From Natrarchaeobaculum aegyptiacum (GTDB taxonomy: Archaea; Halobacteriota; Halobacteria; Halobacteriales; Natrialbaceae), in contig NZ_CP019893.1 in the NCBI RefSeq assembly GCF_002156705.1, positions 3,100,001 to 3,164,000 of the forward strand: DNA of 64,000 bases, given 5' to 3'. The notes below the pieces were generated by a model. The model worked only from the letters and a program-made list of their open reading frames with translations, was not told where the DNA came from and did not search any database. Below are positions 35,433-44,362 of this stretch, piece after piece. The position numbers and the translations under genes were made by a program. Position 1 is the stretch's first letter; the number at the start of each line of letters is the position of its first letter.

Positions 35433-36949
35433 TGGCGCTGCTCGAACTGCCATCGTGGGCTGCACTCGCCCCGATGTTGCTCCTGCTGGCGACGGCGCTC
35501 GTCCTGTTCGTCGTCGACAGCATCCGGCCCGGTGAGACGGGTCGCGGACTGCTCGCCGGCATCGCGACCGTCGGTTCGCTCGCATCGCTGGGCGTCGCCG
35601 TCTGGTTCATCGTCGCCGGCGTCGGCCAGCCGGGACTCGAGGGACTGGGCGTCGTCGAACTGTTCGACGGCCAGCTCGTCGTCGATCAGATGGCGCTGTA
35701 CTTCACCATCGTCGTCGCCGTCGTCACGGCGCTGGTGGCTATCGCCAGCTACGACTACATGGACGGCCACGCCTACCAGGCGGAGTACTACTCGCTGGTC
35801 ATGCTCGCGGCGACCGGTATGGCGACGATGGCCGCCGCAAACAGTCTGGTGACGATCTTCATCGCCCTCGAGCTGGCGAGCCTGCCGTCGTACGCGCTCG
35901 TCTCGATCCTCAAGGACAACCGCGGGAGCGTCGAAGGGGGGCTAAAGTACTTCCTGATCGGCGCGCTGTCGTCTGCGATCTTCGTCTACGGTATCTCGCT
36001 GGTCTACGGTGTTACCGGCTCGCTCCAGCTGACGGCCATCGCCGACACGATTGCCGCCGGCGACGCCGACCCCTACGGTGGGCTGCTCGGGCTCGGTATC
36101 GTGATGCTGATCGGCGGCTTCGCGTTCAAGACTGCGAGCGTCCCGTTCCACTTCTGGGCGCCGGACGCCTACGAGGGTGCGCCAGCGCCGATCAGCGCGT
36201 TTCTCTCGTCGGCCTCCAAAGCGGCTGGCTTCGTGATCGCGTTCCGCGTGTTCACCGAGGCGTTCCCTGTCGGCGCGACGGCCGATCTCATCGGCCTCGA
36301 CTGGACGCTCGCGTTCGTTATCCTCGCGATCGTGACGATGACCGTCGGTAACTTCGCTGCCGCGACCCAGAACAACGTCAAGCGCATGCTCGCCTACTCG
36401 TCGGTCGGGCACGCGGGCTACGCGTTGATCGGCCTCGCCGGGCTCGGCGCTGACGGCGGCGAACTCGTCATGGGCGCGGCCATGATGCACCTGCTCGTCT
36501 ACGGCTTCATGAACACCGGCGCGTTCCTGTTCGTCGCCCTGGCCGAACACTGGGGTGTCGGGCGAACCTTCGAGGATTACAGCGGCCTCGGACGACGCGC
36601 CCCGGTCGCCTGCTTCGCGCTGGCGATCTTCATGTTTAGTCTCGCCGGCATTCCGCCTCTCGGTGGCTTCTGGAGCAAGTACTTCCTGTTCTCGGCTGCC
36701 ATCGACGCCGGCTTGCTACTCGTGGCCGCCGCGCTGGTGATCAACAGCGCCCTGTCGCTGTACTACTACAGTCGACTGGTCAAGGCCGTCTGGTTCGACG
36801 AGCCACTCGCCGACCGCGACGCGCTCGCCCAGCCGATAGGCCTCTACACGGCGATCGTGATCGCCGCGGTCGTGACCGTCCTCCTGCTCCCGGCGTTCGG
36901 CCCGGTGTCGGAGACCGCAGTCGAGGCAGCAGCGATCGTCGTCGGCTAA
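35432..36949 (+). CDS. nuoN: NADH-quinone oxidoreductase subunit N
   Basis: 505-residue antiporter-like subunit. IFIALELASLPSYAL (helix-5 Glu), PFHFWAPDAYEGAPAPISAFLSSASKAAG and GIPPLGGFWSKYFLF are diagnostic. ATG at 35432 shares its A with the nuoM stop; GTG at 35429 is an alternative. It closes the operon; no nuoE, F or G follows. Confidence 0.95.
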   Translation: MALLELPSWAALAPMLLLLATALVLFVVDSIRPGETGRGLLAGIATVGSLASLGVAVWFIVAGVGQPGLEGLGVVELFDGQLVVDQMALYFTIVVAVVTALVAIASYDYMDGHAYQAEYYSLVMLAATGMATMAAANSLVTIFIALELASLPSYALVSILKDNRGSVEGGLKYFLIGALSSAIFVYGISLVYGVTGSLQLTAIADTIAAGDADPYGGLLGLGIVMLIGGFAFKTASVPFHFWAPDAYEGAPAPISAFLSSASKAAGFVIAFRVFTEAFPVGATADLIGLDWTLAFVILAIVTMTVGNFAAATQNNVKRMLAYSSVGHAGYALIGLAGLGADGGELVMGAAMMHLLVYGFMNTGAFLFVALAEHWGVGRTFEDYSGLGRRAPVACFALAIFMFSLAGIPPLGGFWSKYFLFSAAIDAGLLLVAAALVINSALSLYYYSRLVKAVWFDEPLADRDALAQPIGLYTAIVIAAVVTVLLLPAFGPVSETAVEAAAIVVG

Positions 36950-37169
36950 CGCAGGCGGCTGTCGCTCGTTCGACCGCGAGGTTTCGGTTCCTTTCACCCG
37001 CAATTCAGAGATACTGATCTGTCACGTCCCTCGTACAGACAGAAACGGATCGAATCGATCTGGTCGACCCCGAGTCCGACCGTGACCGCTCGAACGCCAG
37101 CGCACTCGCTCGAGTACACAATACTTACATGTGTTGAGATTGATACAGGCAGCAACGAAGGGTCGAGGG

Positions 37170-37265
37170 ATGGAGGAGGCCACACAGGAACAGGTCGAAC
37201 GGGCGATCCGGAAACTCGAGCGCGCCGAAGAGGGCGACGAGATCATCGTCGCTGACGAGGAGTAG
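37170..37265 (+). CDS. Candidate 31-residue acidic protein, possibly truncated by TAG
   Basis: ATG at 37170 opens a 31-codon frame (MEEATQEQVERAIRKL...DEIIVADEE) with typical haloarchaeal acid bias and an amphipathic helix, ending in TAG at 37263. The frame beyond the stop stays coding-like for some 20 codons (LSATAVENGEAVVTTTQRVQLS), suggesting a longer ancestral protein broken by a nonsense mutation, or two frames by chance. A TATA-like AATACTTACA lies about 45 nt upstream. No family is recognised. Confidence 0.4.
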   Translation: MEEATQEQVERAIRKLERAEEGDEIIVADEE

Positions 37266-37501
37266 CTCTCGGCGACGGCTGTCGAGAACGGCGAAGCGGT
37301 CGTCACGACGACACAGCGCGTGCAGCTGTCGTGCTACCAGCGTGATACACCTGTGTCACCGAGCTGGCCGTCGTCCTGTCCAGCCGCCAGAATTCTTCGC
37401 GAGCCGTCTCTTCGACGCTCCTTCTCGTGAACCACCAGAACGGACTCTGGAGCTGATGGTCTCTGGCCCGGACGTGGACGAGCGGACGCCCGCTTACGGC
37501 C

Positions 37502-37777
37502 TCAGAAGTCGACGTACTGGTCTTCCCACTGGCGCCGATCCTCGAGTTCGCGCTGCCCACGTCTGGTGACGGTGTAGAAGTTGGTTCGTCGGTCACGCGT
37601 CCCCTTCTCGAGGAGCCCCTTATCGACGAGGGTATCGAGGTTCGGGTAGAGCCGCCCGTGGTGGATCTCGGATTCGTAGTAGTTCTCGAGTTCGTCTTTG
37701 ACCGCGAGCCCGTGTGGTTCGTCTAGTCCGGCTGCCACGTACAGGAGGTCTCGTTGAAACCCTGTGAGATCGTACAT
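37502..37777 (-). CDS. PadR-family winged-helix regulator
   Basis: 91-residue DNA-binding protein: MYDLTGFQRDLLYVAAGLDEPHGLAVKDEL gives the first helices, GRLYPNLDTLVDKGLLEKG the recognition helix, and NFYTVTRRGQREL the wing. This short form is widespread in haloarchaea. Start ATG at 37777; the in-frame extension to 38140 is non-acidic. An AT-rich GGAATTAAATA lies about 20-30 nt upstream on the template side and may be its promoter. Targets unknown. Confidence 0.85.
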   Translation of the reverse strand: MYDLTGFQRDLLYVAAGLDEPHGLAVKDELENYYESEIHHGRLYPNLDTLVDKGLLEKGTRDRRTNFYTVTRRGQRELEDRRQWEDQYVDF

Positions 37778-38322
37778 GATCGGTCGTACGACAGGAGGGG
37801 AATTAAATACACGGGTTTCTCGATTTCTATTATCTCGGTCGTGTCTCGGACTGGACACACTGGTCCGACCAGTCCGGCTACCGACGCATCCACGCGGGTA
37901 TCGGTTCGACCCCGCTGTCGCGAACTGGACCGGAATCAGCGCCCACCAGTTCTTCACATTCAAATTACTGTTCTCGAGTCGTTTATCTGGACAGGCATAT
38001 AACGCCGGGTGCCGACGATACCCGTCGCTCGACTGCCATCCGGGCGACGTGGGGTCACAGTCCGTTCGGAATGAGTGTGAGGCTGCAGGATCGACCGGTC
38101 GCTGCCGCCGTCGAGCGCTGCGCACCGTTCTCGACGCCAATCTCGAGGGAAGTGCTGTCCGTGGCTGCCAGAAGCCAGTTCAGGCGCTCGTAAGACGGAG
38201 TGTATGCAGCGCGGACGGCCGTCGGCCACATTCATCGAGGGCGATCAGTCGCACACAGCCTGCGGACCCTGCGTCGGTGGGTCGGACAGTATAAAGCGTC
38301 GCAGTTCGAACGACCAGTCGAC
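37778..38322. other. 545-bp intergenic region between divergent padR-like and hemG genes
   Basis: Both flanking promoters should lie here. AT-rich patches occur at about 37798-37835 (next to the regulator) and 37957-38002. A TTCGA-containing stretch near 37905 resembles a T-arm but forms no cloverleaf. Several short open frames have no acidic bias. I see no gene I can support. Confidence 0.4.
38290..38295 (+). promoter_or_regulatory. TATA box of hemG
   Basis: TATAAA at 38290-38295 lies 28-33 nt upstream of the hemG ATG (38323), a good match to the haloarchaeal promoter spacing for a leaderless mRNA. Confidence 0.6.
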
Positions 38323-39585
38323 ATGACAGTTGGCGTCGTCGGGGCCGGTATCTCGGGACTCTCGCTCGTCCGGTCGCTCGCCGACCGCGACGTAGACGTC
38401 GTCGCGTTCGACAAACGTGACAGTCCTGGTGGTATCATGCGAAGTAAACACGTCGACGATCGCGTTCTCGAACTTGGCCCACAGCGACTCCGGCTGACGC
38501 CCGGTCTCGAGTCCATGATCGACGACCTCGACCTGGGTGATCGCCTCCGATACGGTGACGACGACCAGCCGATCTACGTCTATCACGACGGGTCGCTCTC
38601 GGTCGTCCCGCTGTCCGTTCGCGAGGCGATCACTACCGATCTACTCTCTCCGGCGGCGAAACTGCGAATTCTGGCCGAACCACTGACTGGGCCGCCACGG
38701 GCCGACGAGACCGTCGACGCGTTCCTCACCCGGAAGTTCGGCAAACAGGCCGCTCGGCGGTATCTCGGCCCGCTGTACAGCGGCCTCTACGGGACGCATC
38801 CGAAGAATATGCTGATGCCGTACTCGCTCGGGCGCGCCCTCGAGAAGGCCGGTGTCGAACGAAGCGTCTTGCTGTGGGTCGTTCGGAAACTTCTCTCGGG
38901 GCGGGAGACGCCACCGATCTGCACGTTCGAAGGTGGGCTCGGGGAGTTGCCATCCGCGCTGTACGAGGCCTACGACGATCAGATTCACCTCGAGACGCCC
39001 GTCGAACGAATCGAACCTGTGGACGGTGGCTATGCCCTCCACACGTCCGCAGGAATCGAGTACGTCGACGAGGTCGTCCTGACCCCACCTGCCGGAGTCT
39101 GTGCGGACCTGCTGGCACCCGTCGACGCGGACCTCGAGGCGACCCTGCGCCGATTCAACTACAACCCGATCGGGATGGTCTATCTCGAGTCGGACTTCGA
39201 CGGGACGGGAATCGGCACCCTGGTGCCGCCGGATTCGGACGTTCGGATTAGCGGCCTCACCTGGAACGCGAGTTTCCTCGAGCGCGACCGCCTGTTCACC
39301 TGCTACGTCGACCCGAACACCGATCCGGAGATGCAAGAGCGATCGGACGACTCCCTCGGGAAGCTGGCGGCGACGGAGTTCGAGCGAATCACGGGCGCGC
39401 CCGCAGAACCGATCCACGTCCACCGGTGGAACCCCGGGATGCCGGCGTACGATCGCTCGTGGACGGCGATAGACGACCTCGAGCCGCCCGCCGGAATCCA
39501 CTTCTGTACGAACTTCGTCGATCGGCCGGGGATTCCTGGTCGAATTCGGGCGGCAAACCGGCTGGCTCGAGAACTCACGGCGTGA
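38323..39585 (+). CDS. hemG: Flavin-dependent protoporphyrinogen/coproporphyrinogen oxidase
   Basis: 420-residue FAD enzyme of the HemY/PPO family oxidising a porphyrinogen to porphyrin. It opens with the dinucleotide motif VGAGISGLSLV, then SPGGIMRS, YLGPLYSGLYGTHP (substrate domain) and CTFEGGLGELPSALY. The C-terminal FAD strand IHFCTNFVDRPGIPGRI closes the fold. Adjacent ferrochelatase and uroporphyrinogen decarboxylase genes fix it in heme synthesis. In organisms using the coproporphyrin route this protein acts as CgoX, before iron insertion. ATG at 38323 is 28 nt past a TATAAA box. Confidence 0.88.
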   Translation: MTVGVVGAGISGLSLVRSLADRDVDVVAFDKRDSPGGIMRSKHVDDRVLELGPQRLRLTPGLESMIDDLDLGDRLRYGDDDQPIYVYHDGSLSVVPLSVREAITTDLLSPAAKLRILAEPLTGPPRADETVDAFLTRKFGKQAARRYLGPLYSGLYGTHPKNMLMPYSLGRALEKAGVERSVLLWVVRKLLSGRETPPICTFEGGLGELPSALYEAYDDQIHLETPVERIEPVDGGYALHTSAGIEYVDEVVLTPPAGVCADLLAPVDADLEATLRRFNYNPIGMVYLESDFDGTGIGTLVPPDSDVRISGLTWNASFLERDRLFTCYVDPNTDPEMQERSDDSLGKLAATEFERITGAPAEPIHVHRWNPGMPAYDRSWTAIDDLEPPAGIHFCTNFVDRPGIPGRIRAANRLARELTA

Positions 39586-39694
39586 GTCGACAGGCACCTC
39601 TGGTCGACAACCCGGAAAAACGCCCGTTGCACGGCGGTCGTTCGGCGCTTCCGCGTCCGAAGTGCATTTACCACCTGCTTCCTAAGCGCCGCAC

Positions 39695-40762
39695 ATGGAG
39701 ACCGAGACCGGCATTGTGCTGTTGAACTTCGGTGAACCGGCCGAGCCAGACCGCGACGTGGTTCTCGAGTATCTCACGCGAATCTTCTTCGACAACGCCG
39801 ACCTCGAGGAGGCCGACTCCGAGGACGCGGCGTGGGAACGCTCGCGCGAACTGGCGACGCGACGGCTGCCGGGGCTGATGGAGGAGTACGAAGAAATCGG
39901 TGGTTCGCCGCTTCAGGAGCAAGCCGACGGACAGGCCGAGGCGCTCGCAGAGACGCTCACCGACCGCGGCCACGAAGTCACGGTCTACCGGGCGATGCAG
40001 TTCATGGAACCGCTGATCCCGGAGGTCGCTTCGGAACTGGCCGACGACGGGATCGAGTCGGTGATCGCCGTCCCGATCTACCCGCTGTGTGGCCCGTCGA
40101 CGACCGTCTCCTCGATCGACAACCTCGAGTCGGAGATCGACGACGTCGACGGCTACGACCCTGAGTTCGCGGCGATCACTGGCTGGCACCGCGCGCCCAC
40201 GTACAACCGCCTCCGCACCGAGGGGATCAGGGAGTTCGTCGAGCGCGAGGGACTCGACCTGACCGATTCCGACACCGCGTTCGTCTTCTCCGCTCACGGA
40301 ACGCCCACCAAGTACCTCGAGGCGGGAAGCCGATACGACCAGTACGTCGAAGAACATGCCGAGACGATCGCCAGCATGCTCGGCATCGACGACTACGAGA
40401 TCGGCTACCAGAACCACTCGAACCGCGGGATCGAGTGGACCGAACCCGACACCGAAGACGTGGTCGAGGGCCTCGAGGGCGAGGCTGACCGCGTCGTCGT
40501 CGAACCGATGAGCTTCATGCACGAACAGTCGGAGACGCTCGTGGAACTCGACGTGGATCTGGCGGAGGACGCCGCCGAGGTGGGACTCGACCTCTATCGC
40601 GTCCCGGTCCCACACGACGACTCGCGCTTCCCGACCCTGCTTGCGGACGTGCTCGAGCCGTTCCTCTCGGGCTTCGAACCGTCGTACTACCAGCTTCGCC
40701 AGTGTGCCTGTCGTGACGAGCCGGGAACGTACTGTTTCAACGCTGGCCTACCACCCCAGTAG
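39695..40762 (+). CDS. hemH: Ferrochelatase
   Basis: 355-residue enzyme inserting Fe2+ into a porphyrin. Family features: GIVLLNFGEPAEP, IGGSPLQEQADGQAEAL, the metal-side SAHGTPTKYLEAGSRY with its conserved His, and EPMSFMHEQSETLVELD. The C-terminus ends in a Cys cluster (CAC...TYC) that could bind an Fe-S cluster, although only three Cys are present. It may work as coproporphyrin ferrochelatase (CpfC). A TATA-like ATTTACC lies 27-33 nt upstream. The gene is 109 bp after hemG. Confidence 0.93.
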   Translation: METETGIVLLNFGEPAEPDRDVVLEYLTRIFFDNADLEEADSEDAAWERSRELATRRLPGLMEEYEEIGGSPLQEQADGQAEALAETLTDRGHEVTVYRAMQFMEPLIPEVASELADDGIESVIAVPIYPLCGPSTTVSSIDNLESEIDDVDGYDPEFAAITGWHRAPTYNRLRTEGIREFVEREGLDLTDSDTAFVFSAHGTPTKYLEAGSRYDQYVEEHAETIASMLGIDDYEIGYQNHSNRGIEWTEPDTEDVVEGLEGEADRVVVEPMSFMHEQSETLVELDVDLAEDAAEVGLDLYRVPVPHDDSRFPTLLADVLEPFLSGFEPSYYQLRQCACRDEPGTYCFNAGLPPQ

Positions 40763-40794
40763 CCAGAAAGGGCCGCGTTCGGAACGAGAGCCGA

Positions 40795-41802
40795 CTACCG
40801 CGAGAACTCTTTTGCGGTTTCGAAGAACGCCGCGACGTTCTCGACCGGTGTGTTCCGGTCGACTCCGTGGCCGAGGTTGAGGATGTGACCGGCGTCGTCT
40901 GCAGCCTCGATCACGGCCCGCGTCCGCTCGCGAACGTCGTCTGGGTCACCGTAGAGCAGGGCTGGATCGAGGTTCCCCTGGATCGCGACGTCACCCAGCT
41001 CTGCGCGCGCTCGCTCGAGGTCGACCGTCCAGTCGAGGGCGACGACGTCTGCGCCGGTCTCCTCGAGTAACTCGAGGTTGCCGCTGACGTTCCGGACGAA
41101 GGCGATGGTGGGGACGTCGATCGCGTCGACGATCTCCTGGTGCAGCGGCAGGAGGAAGCGTCGGTAGTCCGCCGGTGAGAGCAGACCCGCGTAGGTGTCG
41201 AACAGTTGAATCGCGTCTGCTCCGGCCTCGACCTGATACTCGACGTAGTCGACGATCGTATCCGTGAACGCTCTGAGGAGTGCCTCGAAGGCGTCGGGGT
41301 GTTCGGCTCGAAGCCGGCGGACGGCCATGAAGTTCCGCGATGGGGTTCCCTCACAGACGTAGGCAGCGAGCGTGAACGGCCCGCCCGTGAAACCGAGGAC
41401 CGCGGCGTCGGAGCCGAGTTCCTCATCCAGAATCTCGAGGAGGTCACCGACGTAGGGGAGGTGGTCGTCGATCGGTTCGTGGGTTCGCTCGGCGTCGGCT
41501 GGCGACTCGACGGGGTTCTCGACGACCGGGCCGACGCCGGACTCGAGGTGATAGGAGAAGCCGAGTGGCTCGAGGACGGTCAGGATATCCGAGTACATGA
41601 CGATTCCGTCGGGGCGGAACCGTTCCCACGGCTGGAGGGTGATTTCGGCGGCGATTTCGGGGGTCGAGATCGCCTCGAGAAAGGTGTAGTCTTCCCGGAG
41701 CGACCGGTACTCCGGCAGGTAGCGTCCGGCCTGCCGCATCATCCAGACGGGCGGGCGTTCAGTTCGGTCGCCGCGTGCGGCCCGGAGGAAGAGGTCCTTC
41801 AT
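40795..41802 (-). CDS. hemE: Uroporphyrinogen decarboxylase
   Basis: 335-residue TIM-barrel enzyme removing four carboxyls from uroporphyrinogen III to give coproporphyrinogen III. Hallmarks: RPPVWMMRQAGRYLPEYR (substrate Arg), MYSDILT, GFTGGPFTLAAY and GHGVDRNTP at the end. It is convergent with hemH, only 32 bp apart. An AATTAGGC box lies about 28 nt upstream on the minus strand. Confidence 0.95.
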   Translation of the reverse strand: MKDLFLRAARGDRTERPPVWMMRQAGRYLPEYRSLREDYTFLEAISTPEIAAEITLQPWERFRPDGIVMYSDILTVLEPLGFSYHLESGVGPVVENPVESPADAERTHEPIDDHLPYVGDLLEILDEELGSDAAVLGFTGGPFTLAAYVCEGTPSRNFMAVRRLRAEHPDAFEALLRAFTDTIVDYVEYQVEAGADAIQLFDTYAGLLSPADYRRFLLPLHQEIVDAIDVPTIAFVRNVSGNLELLEETGADVVALDWTVDLERARAELGDVAIQGNLDPALLYGDPDDVRERTRAVIEAADDAGHILNLGHGVDRNTPVENVAAFFETAKEFSR

Positions 41803-41815
41803 ACCGAGCGGTATG
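41800..41815 (-). promoter_or_regulatory. Dyad at the hemE start codon
   Basis: CATACCG-AG-CGGTATG is a 7-bp inverted repeat with 2-nt centre; its left arm contains the hemE start codon. It lies between the TATA-like box and the coding region, so it may be an operator. No regulator is identified. Confidence 0.35.
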
Positions 41816-41956
41816 GAGTGAGAGAGCCTAATTGTTGTGAAACGACCGACCGATCACCGCTTTTCCGTCGTCGGACTCGTACGGGGTACTGTAGGTCAGT
41901 TCCGGCACAACCGCGACCCGGCGGCAGTTACGCCGGTACGTCGGTACAGTGCCCGT

Positions 41957-42100
41957 TCAGTCGTCGCCCTCGAGGTCGCGTTCGACGGAGAGGTCCGCGA
42001 GGCGCTTTTCGATTTCCGTGAGGCGGCTTCGCAGGTGCACGACGTACGCGACGAGTGCGAGGAAGATCGCACCGTAGGCGAACAGGAGGAGGTAGTCCAT
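41957..42100 (-). CDS. ccmD: CcmD-like small membrane protein
   Basis: 47-residue protein: one N-terminal hydrophobic helix (YLLLFAYGAIFLALVAYVV) followed by a charged helix (HLRSRLTEIEKRLADL). This is the size and pattern of CcmD, which helps release heme-loaded CcmE from CcmC. It starts 5 nt after the ccmC stop on the same strand. Sequence similarity in CcmD is always weak, so assignment rests on topology and position. Confidence 0.7.
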   Translation of the reverse strand: MDYLLLFAYGAIFLALVAYVVHLRSRLTEIEKRLADLSVERDLEGDD

Positions 42101-42105
42101 ATCGA

Positions 42106-42852
42106 TCAGTCATCCCCTGTCGGCTTGTACGTTTTGCCACGGTGGCGCGTCTTCAGCGCGTCGAGACGGACAGTCACGTCGTGAAGTCGGACCCTGCTGC
42201 CGAGGAAGTAGAGGTAGAGAAACGAGATGGCGAGCAACGACACGAGCAGGACCTCGAACGAAATCGCTGCCTCGGCGTCGGGGTTGCCGATCGACGGGGC
42301 GTGAAGTCGTGCAGTCCAGAGCCGCGTCGAGGCGTAGGAGATCGGGACGGTCACGAAGCCAACGACGCCGTAGACCGACGCCAGCCGCGAGACCCGCGCA
42401 CCGTTTCCGGCACCGGCGTAGATGAGGAGATAGCCGGCGTAGATGAACCAGACGAACAGGAAGGTGACGAGGCGGACGTCAGACCAGTCCCACCAGGTGT
42501 TCCAGATGACCCGCCCCCATGCGCTGCCGGTCACGAGGGTGAGCGTCGCGAAGATGAACCCCAGTTCGCCCGAGGCGTGCGCGAGGTGTTCCCAGAACCT
42601 CGTTCCAGTCAGGAGATACAGGACACACCCGAGGAACGTAACCGTGAAGGCGACTCCGCCCACGAGCGCCAGCGGGACGTGCCAGTAGGCGACCAGATTG
42701 ATGCCGTGACTGACGCCGTACATCGAGTCGGAGGCGACGCCGAAGACGAGCGCGATCGAGACGACCCCGAACGCGAGCGTCAGGTATCCCGGAATCGCGC
42801 TCCGGAAGAGCCGCCGCAGGAGACCGATGGTTCGACGTTCGATTGAACCCAT
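42106..42852 (-). CDS. ccmC: CcmC heme-handling protein of cytochrome c maturation
   Basis: 248-residue membrane protein with six helices. The WWD signature is visible as SAWGRVIWNTWWDWSDVRL, which binds heme on the outer side, and conserved His residues sit in loops on either side (e.g. WEHLAHASGE). CcmC passes heme to CcmE. ccmD follows by 5 nt. Other ccm genes lie 4 to 13 kb further on. Confidence 0.9.
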   Translation of the reverse strand: MGSIERRTIGLLRRLFRSAIPGYLTLAFGVVSIALVFGVASDSMYGVSHGINLVAYWHVPLALVGGVAFTVTFLGCVLYLLTGTRFWEHLAHASGELGFIFATLTLVTGSAWGRVIWNTWWDWSDVRLVTFLFVWFIYAGYLLIYAGAGNGARVSRLASVYGVVGFVTVPISYASTRLWTARLHAPSIGNPDAEAAISFEVLLVSLLAISFLYLYFLGSRVRLHDVTVRLDALKTRHRGKTYKPTGDD

Positions 42853-42965
42853 ACGTCGACTCTTTCGCCGTCGATTATAAAACGTCCGCGGTCACTTCTA
42901 CGAACGGAGAATCTGTTCCGCTCGAGTCTGCCACGTCGGATCTCATAATGACCGCAAGGCGGAAA

Positions 42966-43042
42966 CCCGCGACTTCAGGCGTCCTCGGAACGCTCTGCGT
43001 TCCGATGTGCGAACGAGACGCTTTGCGTCTCGTCAACGCGGG
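42966..43042 (+). repeat. Left-end nested hairpins of the TnpB element
   Basis: Two perfect hairpins sit 50-110 bp before tnpB: CGGAACGC/GCGTTCCG (42986-43004, loop TCT) and CGAGACGC/GCGTCTCG (43014-43032, loop TTT). Both are enclosed by CCCGCG/CGCGGG (42966-42971 with 43037-43042). Subterminal palindromes of this kind are expected at the left end of IS200/IS605-type elements. The exact element boundary is not fixed. Confidence 0.55.
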
Positions 43043-43092
43043 AGGGAGCCGACAACCCGGATACACACCGCGTTTGATAGCAAGCGCTACAG

Positions 43093-44341
43093 ATGAAACA
43101 CAGATGGTGGAAGACTCACGCACTCGAACCGTCCTATCAAGCTCGATGTGGACGAGAGTGCCGCTGACCTCTTCCACCAGACCATCGACCACTTCCTCGA
43201 CGCCGCCAACCACGTCGTAGACGTAGCGTGGGAACCAGACTGGAAAATCACCAGTAAACAGAAACTCCACGACCTCACCTACTACGACGTTCGAGGCGAC
43301 TCACCACTTCCGGCCAACCTCGTGCAAGCCGCACGAAACTGTGCCGTCGAAGCCGTCAAAGGCGTCGTAGAACGCTGGAAGGAAGGCAAAAAAGCCTCGA
43401 AACCCGAGTTCACATCACAGTTCGCCAGCTACGACGCACGAACCGTTACCGTCAACGACGACCACGCGACACTCGCCACCATCAACGGGCGAATCACCGC
43501 TGAATTCGTCCTCCCCAACGGACAGCGTGAGACGCCGCACTCGGCGTACCTGTTCAACGATGACTACGAGGTGAAGGGAGCTACGCTCCATCGCGATACA
43601 GTTGAGGATCGTTTCTACCTTCACGTGCGGACAAAGCCCGCCGTGGAGAACGATGAGGCCGACACGGGCGATGCCAAGCACGTCTCCGTCCTTGGTGTTG
43701 ACCTCGGCATCACAAACATCGCAACCACCTCAACCGGACGATTCTGGAGCGACGGCGAGCTCAACCACTGGCACCGAGAATACGAGAAACGGCGGGGATC
43801 GCTTCAGCAGACTGGAACTCGGTGGGCACACATCAACGTGCAGCGAGTCGGTTGTAAGCAAACTGGGCGTTTCGAACAGATGCTTCACACGATCTCGAAC
43901 GAACTCGTAGACGAAGCTCTGGAGAACGACTGTACACATGTCGTGTTTGAGCAACTCAACGGAATTCGCGAGCGCTTGCCGCACGCGAAGGCGGTTCACA
44001 AGTGGGCGTTCTACCGCCTGTACGAGTATGTTACGTACAAATCCGAGTCTGAAGGGCTTGTCGTGAAGCAGACATATCCTGCGTACACGAGTCAGCGGTG
44101 CTCGAAGTGTGGGTTCACCCACGAGGACAACCGTCCGAACGACAACAGTCAGGACGAGTTCGAGTGTCTGAAGTGCGGGTACAATATTCACGCAGATTAC
44201 AACGCCGCGAAGAATATCGGTCTGAAGTATCTCCGCGACCAGCAAAAGTCTGGGCGTGGAGGCGCACCCGTAGGCGTGCGCTTGAACAGCGGGATGATGA
44301 ATGTGAACGGCGAGTATTCGCCTACTGTGTTACACAGTTAG
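43093..44341 (+). CDS. tnpB: TnpB RNA-guided nuclease, IS200/IS605 type, with 5' frameshift
   Basis: The longest frame, from GTG at 43148, gives 397 residues with all core elements: RuvC acidic residues Asp185 (VLGVDLGITN), Glu268 (VVFEQLNG) and Asp350 (HADYNAAKN), and a Zn ribbon (Cys318, 321, 340, 343). The family start (MKHRWWKTHALEPSYQ) is present at 43093 but in a different frame, joining the main frame near 43140. So the native N-terminus is cut off unless translation restarts at GTG 43148. No tnpA is nearby. The protein should cut DNA guided by an RNA from the element's right end. Confidence 0.82.
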
Positions 44342-44362
44342 AACGGGAGTCCACGCTGAATG

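Noticed and set aside
37890-37960. TTCGA-containing stretch resembling a tRNA T-arm in the padR-hemG gap
   Set aside because: No matching acceptor, D-arm or anticodon arm can be drawn around it.
42853-43092. Search for a tnpA transposase next to tnpB
   Set aside because: The space holds only the left-end hairpins; no Y1 transposase frame is present on either strand.
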